From: Floccularia luteovirens | Taxonomy: Eukaryota; Basidiomycota; Agaricomycetes; Agaricales; Squamanitaceae | Length of the DNA stretch: 64,000 nucleotides | Direction: 5' to 3' | Assembly (NCBI GenBank): GCA_009739215.1 | Contig: VSJF01000003.1 | Location: forward strand, 930,001 to 994,000 | Shown: positions 52,463-64,000 of the stretch, one piece after another | Layout of the letters: every line of letters begins with the position of its first letter | Position numbering within the stretch: the stretch's first letter is position 1 | Translations under genes and position numbers: made by a program | The notes under the pieces: generated by a model | Seen by the model: only the letters and a program-made list of their open reading frames with translations | Database searches by the model: none | Told to the model about the DNA's origin: nothing

Positions 52463-54189
52463 AAACCTTTCATTCCTTACTTGAATGGGACTGTATAGAC
52501 CCTGATGTGTATTTTTAACATGGAAACTATCTACAGTATTGAGCTTACTCATAGAGATATGATGGCTACTTAAATACTAAGATAGGGGTTTCGTTATTGA
52601 ATGTTCTATTCAATGCCATCCCACCCAGTAACAGTCACTCTCAATCAAGACCATTCCAAAAAGTTCGTTCTTCTGGTCCAACCATCAACAAATGCTAAGC
52701 AATCCATCCTTCGCGAGGCTTGTAACAAATTCCGCAACAAAACACTTTCAATAGTATAGGACCTACGGTTGACCAAAGTCAATTATTGCGGCAAGCAGAA
52801 ATTCGTGTCATACGGTCAGTCGTTTCTCGGGTGGGATGGTATATACTCAAATACTGTTTAGTGGCAGGAGCTTTATCGATCAGGTTGCTTTTAAGCAATT
52901 GAAGCAAGTCAGTGGACTGGTTGGTGTACATCTTGTTGTCGGAATGCCCGATCTCCATCCTGGAGGCAAATTTCCAATAGGTATCTATATCGTATTTCCA
53001 TTGTTTCCAGAATACAAAATTGAACTACATGATTAGGACGTGCAATCATGTCTGAAGATATATACCCTGCTCTGGTAAGATCGGATATTGGTTGCGGGAT
53101 AGCTTTATACCAATTATCAAATTCTGTGGCCCACAAACCGGGAAAACTCGCAGCTATGTTGAGAGGTCTTGATGATCCCTGGCCAGGGCCGGTTGCGGAA
53201 TGGCTCGCTGAGTATGGTATCGAGCGGTCATCACCATTCGATGCAAAAAGATTAGGTACAATTGGCGCAGGAAATCATTTTGCAGAAATTTGTACGGCAA
53301 ATGAGATAATTGATGCCTCTGTTGCGGTAGAAATACAGGTTGAGGAAGGGCCGCTTTATCTTCTCAGTACGAGTTGTATTTCAAAAAAAAAATCTAGAAG
53401 TCCAAAATACTGATCGTATAAAATAGTTCCTACGGGATCTCGTGGGCTTGGTGCTTCCATTTTGGAGGGTGAGACCAGAATAGGATCCAATCCTTATATC
53501 GCACCGGATTCTCCTGATATCAACAGATACCTAGAACTGCATGATTATGCAGTCAAATGGGCGGTAGCTAATCGGGATCTTGTTGCGTATCGGATTAAGC
53601 AATGCATTTTTTATGCAGAATCCAATAATAATACCGAGGGGTCGTCGATGTGGGAGTCTAAAAAGCTACGCAAAGTTATTGATATCACACATAATTCTGT
53701 GACCAAAAGCACAATGCAAGTTGGTGGTGAAAGGCGTGACTTTTGGATACATAGGGAAGGAGCAGCTCCTGCTGATATGGGAGTGGTACCTTGCCCAGGA
53801 AGTCGCGGGGACTATACATATCTACTCCAGCCCGCGGGGGATGGTGAACATAAAGGTAAGGTTCGTGTTGCATACGGTGAATACGGCGAAATGAAGGGTT
53901 AATTATCCGCAGCGCAATCGTTAGCGCATGGTGCTGGCAGACTTCGTGGTCGTAATGTGCTACACAAGAAAGGCAAAATCGACAGGACCGGATTGACTGT
54001 GACGAGATTTGGATCGGAAGTAATTTGCACAGAACCCGATCTCCTTATTGAAGAGCGCCCCGAGGCATATAAAGATATTGAATGTGTTGTGGGTGACATG
54101 GTAGGCAATTTAATATGTAAAGAAGTAGCTGTGTTTCGGCCAGTTGTAACATACAAGATATGGGAAGCAGGTATGAGGAAAAATTAGTA
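52463..54189 (+). repeat. Inverted repeat arm B (RtcB copy B and 5' flank)
   Basis: Reverse-complement partner of 35837-37559. The homology starts 138 bp before the upstream ATG at 52601 and ends just past the stop codon, so the duplicated unit is one gene with its proximal promoter. Coordinates pair to a constant sum of 90026 through the gene, with a 4-bp indel at the inner edge. The arms are 14.9 kb apart, centred at 45013. Confidence 0.95.
52601..54187 (+). CDS. RtcB-family RNA ligase, copy B (RtcB2-like, possibly impaired)
   Basis: Same gene as copy A, in the opposite orientation. The core ORF from the ATG at 52836 has exons 52836-52980, 53037-53366, 53427-53855 and 53913-54187 (1179 nt, exactly 393 codons with the stop). 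All catalytic motifs but one are kept: GMPDLHPGG, DIGCG, GNHF, THNS and HGAGR. The histidine of HxGSRG is CCT (Pro) at 53429-53431, one base from CAT. From the ATG at 52601 a 52-codon frame ends in TAG (52757-52759). The same frame then continues with FVSYGQSFLG, which looks like fungal RtcB sequence, before a frame change into the core at about 52836. Final residues MRKN here, MRKS in copy A. About 390 residues is the usual RtcB2 length. Confidence 0.85.
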
Positions 54190-54234
54190 TCATAGTCACT
54201 ACATCTTACATAAGATATATTGTTCAAATGACGT

Positions 54235-54240
54235 CACGTG
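54235..54240. promoter_or_regulatory. CACGTG E-box 1 upstream of ATG2
   Basis: Distal of two CACGTG sites (54235-54240 and 54265-54270), 138 bp before the ATG2 start. Part of ACGTCACGTG, which also contains a CRE-like ACGTCA. Confidence 0.45.
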
Positions 54241-54264
54241 TCGGGGACCTACTTTGCATCGAGG

Positions 54265-54270
54265 CACGTG
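54265..54270. promoter_or_regulatory. CACGTG E-box 2 upstream of ATG2
   Basis: Proximal CACGTG, 108 bp before the ATG2 start and 30 bp from the first; paired sites suggest bHLH control. Confidence 0.45.
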
Positions 54271-54377
54271 CTTCATCGAGGTTGTTAGTCTGGCAGCAGC
54301 ACTACACCACCAGTCCTTGAATCTTATGTTCTTGAGTCGGGCTGCTCTCAGACGTATCTAATCCATAGCTGCCCTCC

Positions 54378-57300
54378 ATGTCCTCATGGCTCTTCTCATG
54401 GCTTCCAGCTTTTCCTTCCATTAATATTGCTCTTCCTTCGAGCATCCAAAGTCGATTTCTTTCCTTTGTGCTCAAGAAATCTCTCGGTCATCTCCTCAAA
54501 CCTAGCCAGCTTGACTCTCTCCAAATAGACTCCCAAATCGGCTCAGGCTATGTCCGAGTGAACAACATCGAACTAAACAACGAGGTCTGTGATGGAAATA
54601 TGACGACATCAACTGTACTAACATCACAGTAAAGTCTATCAATGATTATTTAGTCGGTCTGCCTGTAAGGCTTCAAGACGGTACTCTTTCATCGGCCGTA
54701 GTCAGGATTCCCTGGCCGAATCCTCTGACATCGAATGTTGGCCTTAAACTTCAGTCCTTGCATTTGGTCTTCCATGTCCTGCCTTTCGAACATCAACAGC
54801 GACGAGCTAGTATCAATTTGGCAGATTCTGTTGCTTCTGTCGCTGAATCGTTTGTTAACGAATTGTCGCCTCGAGAGGAAGCTACTATATGGGATTCATT
54901 CCACTCCGAACTCGCAACATCAATCAAAGAAGATGGGCCTAGTGTTCCTGGGGGAATAGATCCCTTCTCCCATCTTAGTGAGGGTGGGGCCCAAGGGGAT
55001 ACGGACCCAGCGGGTGTCTCCATTTTTGCTACCCTCATTGAACGCCTTCTTGCCCGATTTGAATTCGAAGCCAAGGACATACGCATTACTCTTGTTGAGC
55101 CAGACAATATGAGTTTGACCTTGTCGTTATCTGAAATCAGTTATTATACTGATAGTAAACAATCTGATCCAACTTTGGGCATCAACAATGAGGCATCCGA
55201 TGGACAAATCCGTACTTTGTCGATATCTGGAATCCAAGTTACGGCTCAGAACCTCCGTGCGCCATACAAGCCAGCTTCACCACAATCACCACTTACCCCA
55301 ACCACCTTTCCCTTGTCAGGCAACGAATCCCCTTCGTCGCCTCTCACTCCACATGCGTTTAATAGTGGCCGTAAGTCAATATCACCAGGTTCATCATCAT
55401 CATCACTTGATGAAGACACCCAATTCGCTATGTCACAATCACTCGCATTTCTCCCCCCTAGACCTGATTCGCCCTCTAGTTCAATGTCCGGTAGCATTTA
55501 CCAGAGTGCCATATCAATTGCGGAAGAACACAAAGAACACTCAAATCTCGGCGCGGAACAGCAATCTAATCTTCATATCGCTATACCGACAACTGAGCCT
55601 GCGCTACCTAGGGATGTCGCAGATGTTGTGGATACGTGCGAAGACATCTTGCTTTCTTTTGGACTTTCACCTATCATCATACAAGCAAAGACGCCTCCTC
55701 CACTTCAAACATCCCCACAGGACTCCCCATTTTCAGATGGGATCAAGACACAACCGGATGCATTGAAAATATCAGTGAAGGTTGGCCTCATAGCATGTGC
55801 CATACAAGCATGGCATGTGGGTGGCATTCTACATCTACTGGATACTTGGGTATCTTCCATGTCTGAGCCAGCTGCAGATTCACCCCTTGAATCTTCTGGC
55901 CCAAGGGCTGGGGTTGATTTTGATTTAAATCTCAATGTTCGGGGAATAATTCTTCTCGTAGTACCTCCTTCAAACGATAATATTGATGGAGAAATACCGT
56001 CCCTATCTGATTTCTTTGAGCATCCTCTGGTACCTCCTACTCTTCCTCGCTGCTATGTTCGATCGTACCTAGAAAGCATATCTGGCGTACTTTCGTTACG
56101 TGTAAATCGTGTCTTACCACCAAACAATTCCAAAGCTCCTGAAGGTGAAAGGAACTCTCTATCAACTTCATTAGAGATGTCGATTGGGGATATATCAATC
56201 TTCTCTTTCAACCATCCAATTACGAAAACAGAAACTGGACTTGTTGCTACTCCTATTCTAATCACAGACCCCCACCTTACATCTCAATATTACCTTACAC
56301 ACGACCACCCTTCGGACTCTACAAATAATCACTCGTCTTTACCACACTTTGAGATAATAGACTGGACTGACGAGAAGTATTCTGCACATGGTACTAGGCT
56401 ATCTATGTGGAGGTCCAAAATCCCACGCAAGAATGTGAAATCGGATGGATTGGTATTACCTACTCAAAGTGGCGCCACACCTGGAGAGGAGCGCATGGAT
56501 ATTCCTACATCCATATATTTATCGATTCCAGCTATAACTATCCGTGGCGAGAATTCCTTGTCCAAGAAAAATAGATCTCAAAATATCGATGTCAAGATTG
56601 TTCCGCTCCACCTCTTTGTTGACCTTGGGAAAGCCCTACACTATGTGTGGCTGTCCTTTATCGAAAAGGTTCTTGAATCTATGCCAAGACCCCCTGCGAC
56701 AAATAAAAAGGATCCGTCGGCTATTGAAGGTTTTGACAGACACAATGTAGCTCAATACGAACAGGATAAGGTGACTTTAGGGCCGCACTCGCGCGTTGCC
56801 CTGGAAAGGGAGAAGGAAAGGAAACGACTTGAACGACTAGTACTTGAAGATTTAGATTTAGGCTACGATTACAGGAATAAGGAGGGAACACCTAAACACA
56901 GGTCCCCCCACGGCCGTTCGCGGAAACAGGTAGACCCAATGCTTATTTTTTCGTATTTATCTTACAATCCCTCGATTAGCGCAGGTCCGATGATCCCAAT
57001 CGTCCGGAAGTTGTTCTCCATTTTAGCATGATACGAATCGAGTTGCGATGTCCATCTCCACTAACATTACAGAGTCGTTCGGGGGCTGTCATCATAGACG
57101 TTCATGGCATTGATTTCACAAATACGATGAGAAAAAATAGTACCAGATTTGCGAATTTGGATCCTTGGAAACATCAAGCCAGGGAACCAGATAATACGTC
57201 TGTTACACACCTCTTTGGTGCCAACTGTAAGAGGATCGTGTTTGCAAGCTCGGCAACAAGGTCCAACGTTGCAAAGTCCTTTGTATCAATTGGATCTCTA

Positions 57301-60300
57301 GCCTCGACACCTGATGACACCCAGGGAATGCCAGAAGCCTCATCCGTATCCCAAGCTTTGAAGCCCAGAATAGAACTTACAAGAAGTCAAACATCAACGC
57401 CAACTACCGCGTTATCGTTAAATATTCCATCAATCCACGTTGAATTTGATAAGGATATTCTGGACGGGCTTCAATATTGGGCAGATGACGTTACACAGCT
57501 GCTTGAACGCACATTTGGAATCGACAACATTGAAAGAGGAGATAGTAAGGACACTATTCTGATTGGAAGTCACTTTTTTGGCAAATCGAGGAGCGGTAGT
57601 GGGAGTCGAATGAGTATGGATGGCGGTGGCGCCACAGGCGAGTTCGTTATGACTATGATAATATCAGAAGGTGAAGCGATATACTGTCACGGTATCAGAT
57701 ATACTAATACTGTTTAGCATACATACAACTCCACCTTCCCCGAAGCGAGGAGGGTACACTTCGGCCCTTTATCATAACTTCTTCAGACCTGAACATCTTA
57801 GTCGAACTTCGTCCGGAAGGAAAGGTACATAAACCTTCAACGCTGTTATATCCTCTCTGATTGTTAAGCAGGATCAGACTGTTGTCACTGTCGGCATTAT
57901 GGATGTCGTTGTCAAAGATCTATTACCTTCTTCAACAAACACCATTCTTTCTCTCACATCGCCTCGTAGTTTGGTGCGTAGCGAAATATATATATATATA
58001 TATTTGAGGAATTTATATTTCCCCGTAGTCCTCCGCTCCCAAACAATTGGTCAAACTTCGGTTCACGTCATTGGTAGTACCAGAAACAGCAAGCAAAGAG
58101 ACTAGTTTAAAAGTCACACTTTGTGGGTTTACATTTAATTTGTACCCTGATATTCGTTGGATAGCAGACCTCGGTTTGTTTTTCAAACCGCCACCTGGAG
58201 TATGTAACTCCTTGGACTATTGTTTAAGATAGAAAAATAATGGCGTCAATTTTTAGGCATTTGAATCCGTTGTTCCAACTGACCGGACTAAAATCTCCGT
58301 CAAGATCGTTGATGGGTCTCTACGTGCATTAGCCCCCGTCCATCCTGGTGCTATCGTGGTTTATATCGGGGACGCAAATTTCTCGACCGATGTCACTGGG
58401 GAATCACCACACAAATTTTTCCAAATCAACTTTTTAAGTCTTGCCCTACTTGCAATCGACAACACCGCCGACACGACTGAGACTAGTATTCCTACCATAG
58501 GGGTTGCAGCTTGGAAGGTCTGTTGAATTATATGTTTCTACGATGGACGCTAATAAATTTTTTACCTGCTAGGCATCTGGTTACGCGTTACTTGCTGATG
58601 TCGAAGATCTACGTATGAATATTAGCACTACAAATGTTACTCCTCCTGATACCCAGGTCGGTCCCATTTCGTCTAAAATTTCGGCCTACTGAACTTATAT
58701 TAGGTGGATATTGGTCACATCACCCTCCGCATACACCTCTGTGCAGATTCTATAGCAGCAGTTTCTGCTTTTGCCACAGATTTGGGTTCAGTATATAAAC
58801 AACCGGCTGAAGAGTCAGTTCATTCCAACTCTTCGAGTCTTCAACTCACCGTAAAATGATTTTAGGCAGCCCAAACATGAAAGACGCCCGACTGTGGTGT
58901 CAGAAGTACGAGAAAATCGCGATGGCCTGATGTGTAAGTATACGGGCTTCTCATATAAGGATTTTATTGATGTGGTATCTCAGCTTCGGTGGAAGACGTT
59001 GCTTTTAAGCAAATGCCGGAAATTGGTCCTCCACCAGATATGATAGCTGATGATCTCCCAACAAATCTGGATTACCTCGACGAATCATTTGGGGCAGCAG
59101 CAGGTTTGCGGGAGCTCCGCGACGACGACCTAGAGGACTTTGATGATAGTGAGACCTCGCAGGAAAGCGTTTCCACTCCCGAAACGACAGGTCTCATTTC
59201 AAAAATCGGGGGTGAAACAATAAGAATGCTACAGCCTAATCTCAAAATAACTGAAAATTATTTCGAGAATCTTCCTCCAGATGCTTCTGAAAATTCCGGC
59301 ATTTCTGAGTTGGTATTCTTTTGTATTCTTGGAAACTATATGCTTACTTCAATTTCCTCTTATTCACTAGTTCGACTACACTTCGTGTACGTATCCGTGA
59401 TAGTGACGTGACTTTATTATTATACGATGGCTATGACTGGGTTAGGACCCGCAAAACAATCGAGGAGGAAGTCAAGGAGATGCGCAGGCGCCTTGCTAGA
59501 ATCAAACAACTCATTGCTAGTGGGCAGACACAAGATCCTGCTGTTGAGGATACGAGTACCCTGCTATTCAATTCCGTTTATATCGGTTTAGAACAGGATG
59601 TGGATTCATTAGAACCGGGAGCTCTCATTGCGGCCATCGATGAGGAACTGAGGGACGACTTGGAGACTGCTAGCCAAAGTTCTTGGCAATCCCTGAAACC
59701 TGTTTCCGGAAAACCCTCTCCTCGTTCCACAAAACTCAGTGGAAAACGTCTCAAGAGATCTAAAGGGCCAAGTATGGAGTTCAAATTACTTGGCTTGAAT
59801 GCCGAACTTGATCAGTTCCAACCTGAAGAAGAGCTTGTATCAAGGACATTTGTCACAGTGAAGGACTTGGAAATTCTGGACCACATCAAGACATCGACCT
59901 GGAAAAAATTCTTGACTGAATTAAGATCGGATTCCAAGGGCAATATCCGGGAGTCTGATTCGAATATGGTCAGAATTGAACTGCGCAATGTTAGACCAGT
60001 CCCTGGGGATACCTCACAGGAAGTTAGATTAAGAGTAAGCTACCTTTTCAGTCATTCTATAGGTTACTGACACCCGAATAGGCGAAGATCCTGCCGTTGC
60101 GACTATACGTAGACCAGGATGCTGTTGATTTCTTAAAGAAGTTTTTCAGCTTTAAAGACCCAAATGCTTCGCCGACGGAGGGAACTAGTGATGGCGAGGC
60201 ATATATTCGTAGGTAATCCCTTCATCAGAATTTACCATATTTCAACATTTCTAAGAGCTTGCTGAAATTTTCGCTGTTGATCTCAAACTCGACTACAAGC

Positions 60301-61224
60301 CTCGCCGTGTTGACTACAGGGCTTTACGAGAAGGCAGAACCATCGAGCTCATGAACTTTTTCCATTTTGACGGAGCTGAAATGACTTTACGTCATATAAC
60401 TTTGTCGGGGGTCAGTGAATCTTTCATTATGGAAGTTCACTATCGACTGACTATGAATAGGTTCAAGGGTGGCCAAGGCTGTTCGAAATGCTAAACGACC
60501 TGTGGACTCCGGATGTCAAAGCTACACAATTGGCAGAAGTGATTTCGGGTGTTGCACCAATCCGATCGGTGGTGAATGTAGGATCGGGACTTGTAGACCT
60601 CGTTCTACTACCAATCAGTCAATATAAGAAAGATGGCAGGATTGTCAGGGGTATACAGAAAGGGGCAACGGCTTTCGTCAAATCAACCGCAATTGAAGCC
60701 ATAAAAATGGGAGCTCGTCTGGCAACTGGTACCCAGGTGATTCTGGAACAAGCTGAAGGTGTTTTAGGTGGCCAGTTTTCAATGCCTGTCACGGCAGAGA
60801 TGCTGCAAGTTTCTGGTGATGAAGTGGGTGAAAGGGAGTTTGCTTTCGGAGAGGATGACGAGGATGCGGAACTGTACTCTAAATATGCGCAACAGCCAAC
60901 GGACATCAAGGAGGGTGTGCAACATGCTTATAAAAGTTTGCATAAGAACTTCAGTTCTGCTGCTCAGACAATCCTTGCCGTGCCGATGGAAGTTTATGAG
61001 AGGTCCGGAAATGAGGTGTGTTTTGGTATTTCGGTTCATTGATATCTTTGCTCATTGAGTTATTCTAGGGCCCTGTCCGTTCCGTTATTCGAGCTGTCCC
61101 TATTGCAGTATTGAAACCAATGATTGGGGCTAGCGAAGCAGTGAGCAAAACTCTGCAAGGATTGCACAACACTCTCGATCCGAACCTACGTCATGAAAAC
61201 GAGGCTAAATATAAGCATCGATAA
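54378..61224 (+). CDS. ATG2: Autophagy-related lipid transfer protein ATG2
   Basis: A rod-like bridge protein (VPS13/RBG family) moving phospholipids from ER to the growing phagophore with Atg9 and Atg18. Start [20 protein letters not shown] at 54378. The chorein-like N-terminus reads [19 protein letters not shown], then [20 protein letters not shown] and [16 protein letters not shown] very long exon to about 56930 includes the disordered [14 protein letters not shown]. The join after SRKQ over an intron gives [20 protein letters not shown]. The C-terminal ATG2 signature is strong: [20 protein letters not shown] text ([20 protein letters not shown]), [24 protein letters not shown] region and [20 protein letters not shown], then [16 protein letters not shown], stop at 61224. 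About 20 introns. Confidence 0.92.
57986..58003. repeat. (AT)9 microsatellite in an ATG2 intron
   Basis: A short AT dinucleotide run just after a GTGCGT donor, inside an intron of ATG2. Likely length-variable. Confidence 0.8.
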
Positions 61225-61359
61225 AGCAGCGAACAGTTTCTTGTATAGTCTTACTAATGATAATCGTACCATTCACTTCTACCACGCATTTGTACAAAAC
61301 AATATATCTGCATTTTTTACATGTATAATGGGGGAGAAATACAGATGACAAAAGAACAA

Positions 61360-62157
61360 TTAATCTATTTCCATACCCATAGATCGTCCTGCTCCTTGTA
61401 TCAGTGCACTTTTGGCCTTGACAGGCACTTTGATTTTTTCTCGAATCTTTGTGGATTCTGTGGTAACCGGTAAATGAAGTTTGACGGACGACTTCACTGC
61501 TTCCAAGGTCTTGCGGCGGTGTGCTCGTTGTTTTTCTCGACTCGCTGCCATTCTAAACGAAAAAGGTCAGTTTTGTAGGGATATGAGGATTTAGGGATAT
61601 GTGAGTGAACGGACCTGCTCTTGTAAAATGCGCGCTCTCTGCGAGCTTTGATTTCCCCCACACGTTTCATTGCCTTTACCGTCGTTTGGACGAGCTCGCG
61701 ATCGTAACGCACGGGTACGTTCCTTCGCTTCTCGAATTCTATTGTTGAGTCCTGGAGAAGATGAGTGAGCGGAGATATAGAATTATCCATGAGAAGTAAT
61801 ACTATAGTCATCTCCTTCCCTGCTGCTTTCCGGAATGCTTTCGTCCACCGAACTTTACGAGGATTTCGTTTCATTCTGCAGGAGTAGTTAATTCTTTGAT
61901 TAGAGAGAAATGCATTTATTATGAACGAACTTGAAGTTTTTATGGCATCTAAATGTTCTCTGTTATAATTTTTTGTTTTGAAGAATGGCCAATCCTGTAC
62001 TCACTTTGATGTACAAAATCTGAACACCTTGGCATCGTTTCGAACAAATGCAGAGCCTAAAAGAAACATGAGCCTGACACGGAGTGAAGAGGAGTTTGTG
62101 CTGACCATGTCCCGGATAAACGTTTGTAGAGCAGAAATAACACTTTTCTATACGCAT
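61360..62157 (-). CDS. RLP24: Ribosome biogenesis protein RLP24
   Basis: Cytoplasm-shuttling eL24-like factor of pre-60S particles that binds the AAA-ATPase Drg1/Afg2. The start at the ATG at 62157 gives [18 protein letters not shown], spliced to [17 protein letters not shown] and then to [20 protein letters not shown]. The four Cys (two CxxC-type pairs, CYFC and CTSKC) form the zinc ribbon. The rest reads [10 protein letters not shown], then [20 protein letters not shown] and [22 protein letters not shown], all diagnostic of Rlp24 rather than ribosomal eL24. The tail is basic and ends SMGMEID. About four introns. The gene is divergent from the acyltransferase with 156 bp between ATGs. Confidence 0.93.
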
Positions 62158-62313
62158 AGCGACAAGGCGATAACGAGGGTTCCAATGGATGCAAAAAAGG
62201 TAAATGCTGCTTACGTGATTTGTGGAAAGTATTAAAGAGACAATTATAAATTTCTTGTTTCGACATATAATTACCCACGTAATCCTCCACGCCCTGTGTT
62301 GACACATACAGTA

Positions 62314-63720
62314 ATGGGACGTGCTCCAAGCCATCATAACTGGCTAAATAACTATTTAGGAAATGTCGGTCAGGCAACTACTTTTCATCATGATTTCCTG
62401 GTGAGTATGCAGTGTACAATTGTCTTCAAGAAACACTTATCAGATTGTTGGCAGGCTTAGAAATCTAACTGCGATACCAGACACACGAGAGCGCGTGTCC
62501 ATACAATCTGTACATCAGAAATTACTACCCCTCTTTATCTGCTATTATACCTTTGCAGTGCTTGTCCTTCTCCGTAATACACGTTACATTCGCCTTCAGA
62601 TCTTGCCTTTGACGCTGTGGCTTACATTCCGGTCCATCACACGACTTGACTTTTCATTTGATGGTCGGTATCCTGCTTGGAATTTTGCATTTGGTGTGAG
62701 TGGGACATATTCTCGTTATATATCGGAGAATAACGTTACAAAAAGATGGCTATGGGTCAACTTGCATTGCGAGTGACTTTCTGGGCTTCCAGAAGTACAC
62801 CCCTGACAAAGAAGACAAAATCCAAAGAAAACCAGGTTGCGGGTGTGGAGACTGACATCATGTCTCCCAGAAATATTTTCTTAAATGCTCTCGACCTAAT
62901 TGCAGACTTTCGAGGATGCCAATGGAAATGGTCTGGTCAGCTGCATATCGCGAAACAGACACGACCGACATCCTCTGGTGTTCTTTTCTCCTCGGCCACA
63001 TTACTATCCCTAATAGTCCATACTTTTATTGCTGACTTCCTGCATCACACGCTTCGCTACCTCAACACCACAATTTTACACGATAATACCATATTCCAAG
63101 ATTCTCTTACATATTTACGACGATATGCACTTGCAGGTGCAATAACTGCAACATTTGGCATCATGACACACAGCCTCCTACAAATAATATATGACATTTT
63201 CACGTTGCTTGGGGTTCTATTCCAAGGGCAGCATCCCTTAATCTGGCCACCATTGTTTGACAGTCCATTACGCGCAACCTCTTTGGAAGATCTTTGGGCG
63301 CGTCGGTGGCATCAAATGATGCGAGGAGTATTAATTCCTATCGGATACAAACCTGGTGCATTCATTGCAGGACGTGTAGGGGGTGTACTTTGCACGTTTC
63401 TCGTCTCCGGTCTACTGCATGAAGTTGGATTTTGGAGCATGGGGAAAGGCGTAGATTTCACCAGGGTCACTGGTTGTTTTGTTATGGTGGGAGTTGGCAT
63501 TATGATAGAGGGCGTCTGGACAAAACTTACAGGCAATAGGATAGGCGGTATTCTTGGGATGTCATGGACATGGGCGTGGATGGTGTTTTGGGGTTCCGGG
63601 TTCGTTGATACAGTATTCAGGGTGAGATTGTTGGACAGTGCGCCTGTCCCAGATTTCATCAGACCCAGTCATTATACCTCTCATTATCTACCTATGATGA
63701 ACTGCAAATTAGATTCCTAA
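62314..63720 (+). CDS. Wax-synthase-domain acyltransferase (MBOAT-like)
   Basis: A polytopic acyltransferase of the wax synthase-like family that in fungi esterifies lipids, sterols or terpenoids; substrate unknown. Proposed start MGRAPSHHNWLNNYLGNVGQ at 62314, spliced at GTGAGT to a second exon. Hydrophobic helices: LLPLFICYYTFAVLVLL, then LQILPLTLWLTFRSI. Key region: RGCQWKWSGQLHIAKQTRPT, then SLEDLWARRWHQMMRG, the wax-synthase signature, and FLVSGLLHEVGFW with the candidate catalytic His. The C-terminal exon (about 62860-63720) is open throughout. The exact joins of exons 2 and 3 are not certain. It is not in an obvious biosynthetic cluster inside this window. Confidence 0.78.
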
Positions 63721-63810
63721 CTTTGCTTTGCAATGTACCTTGTGTTCTTCCGAGATGTTGCAGGTGATATATTGTTGTGGGTCATTTTTAGAAAGACAGG
63801 AAATGTCATT

Positions 63811-64000
63811 TTATTGTGCAACATGTCCCTTACGTGCGACTTCAAGGCATCTTTCTTCTAATCCCTTTATCCAAGTCACTTCAATTCCTGCGCTTATGAG
63901 GCGCTGAGCGCCTTCACAATTCACGAAATCAGTAGGCTCGCCGACTCCGATAAAGCACCGAGATATTTTTGCTGCAATGAGTGCATCAGCACAGGGGGCA
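63811..64000 (-). CDS. Cytidine/dCMP-type deaminase, C-terminal part
   Basis: Only the last 62 residues of a minus-strand gene lie in the window; the rest is beyond 64000. The visible part has CADALIAAKISRCFIGVGEP and TDFVNCEGAQRLISAGIEV, the second zinc-ligand Cys and following helix/strand of the CMP/dCMP deaminase fold, then WIKGLEERCLEVARKGH before the stop at 63811. The C-terminal pattern resembles RibD/RIB2-like pyrimidine deaminases and the fungal deaminases fused to other domains, but this cannot be told apart here. Confidence 0.65.
   Translation of the reverse strand, partial: APCADALIAAKISRCFIGVGEPTDFVNCEGAQRLISAGIEVTWIKGLEERCLEVARKGHVAQ

Noticed and set aside
35837..54189. Transposon explanation for the inverted RtcB repeats
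   Set aside because: Looked for terminal inverted repeats and target duplications at both ends and found none; no transposase or integrase nearby.

Overview
The window is nuclear DNA of a filamentous basidiomycete, most likely an Agaricomycete. Genes are closely packed on both strands and cut by many GT-AG introns of about 45-60 nt. The proteome is clearly fungal: an RRN6-like Pol I factor, LIN1, NCE101, ATG2, NAA25/MDM20, MED16, and a Crb2/Rad9-type Tudor-BRCT protein. I found no rRNA, tRNA, CRISPR array or intact transposon. Exon joins were read by eye, so outer boundaries are firmer than internal ones.

Layout. 1-15 kb: a mitochondrial carrier (cut by the window edge), the RRN6-like factor head-to-head with mitochondrial ribosomal protein uL3m, an LRR-like protein, a LisH-CTLH-CRA protein, the GPI mannosyltransferase PIG-M/GPI14, a PQ-loop vacuolar transporter and the GYF protein LIN1. 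15-27 kb: a genome-maintenance block on the minus strand (RAD54, a chromodomain protein, a Crb2/53BP1-like mediator) with a small BRI3-like membrane protein inserted on the plus strand. 27-36 kb: a single-pass membrane protein, a nucleotide-sugar transporter and a full proton-translocating NAD(P) transhydrogenase. 36-54 kb: RPA2, NAA25, NCE101, PAC3, MED16, PUS4 and a DapA/HOGA-type aldolase, framed by two almost identical inverted copies of an RtcB-family RNA ligase gene. 54-64 kb: ATG2, RLP24, a wax-synthase-like acyltransferase and the end of a deaminase.

The most unusual structure is the pair of inverted RtcB repeats (35837-37559 and 52463-54189, about 1.72 kb each). They align without an indel over about 1.7 kb and flank a 14.9 kb segment with seven housekeeping genes. 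RtcB is itself atypical for fungi, which normally ligate tRNA halves with Trl1. Both copies share the same oddities. The conserved histidine of the HxGSRG motif is read as proline, and the upstream N-terminal region has an in-frame TAG and a frame change. Yet a clean 392-codon core ORF with three introns starts at a downstream ATG. Whether these are working, neofunctionalised or decaying ligases is the main open question.

Several promoters carry CACGTG E-boxes, and the RPA2 promoter also has an ACGCGT (MCB) element.
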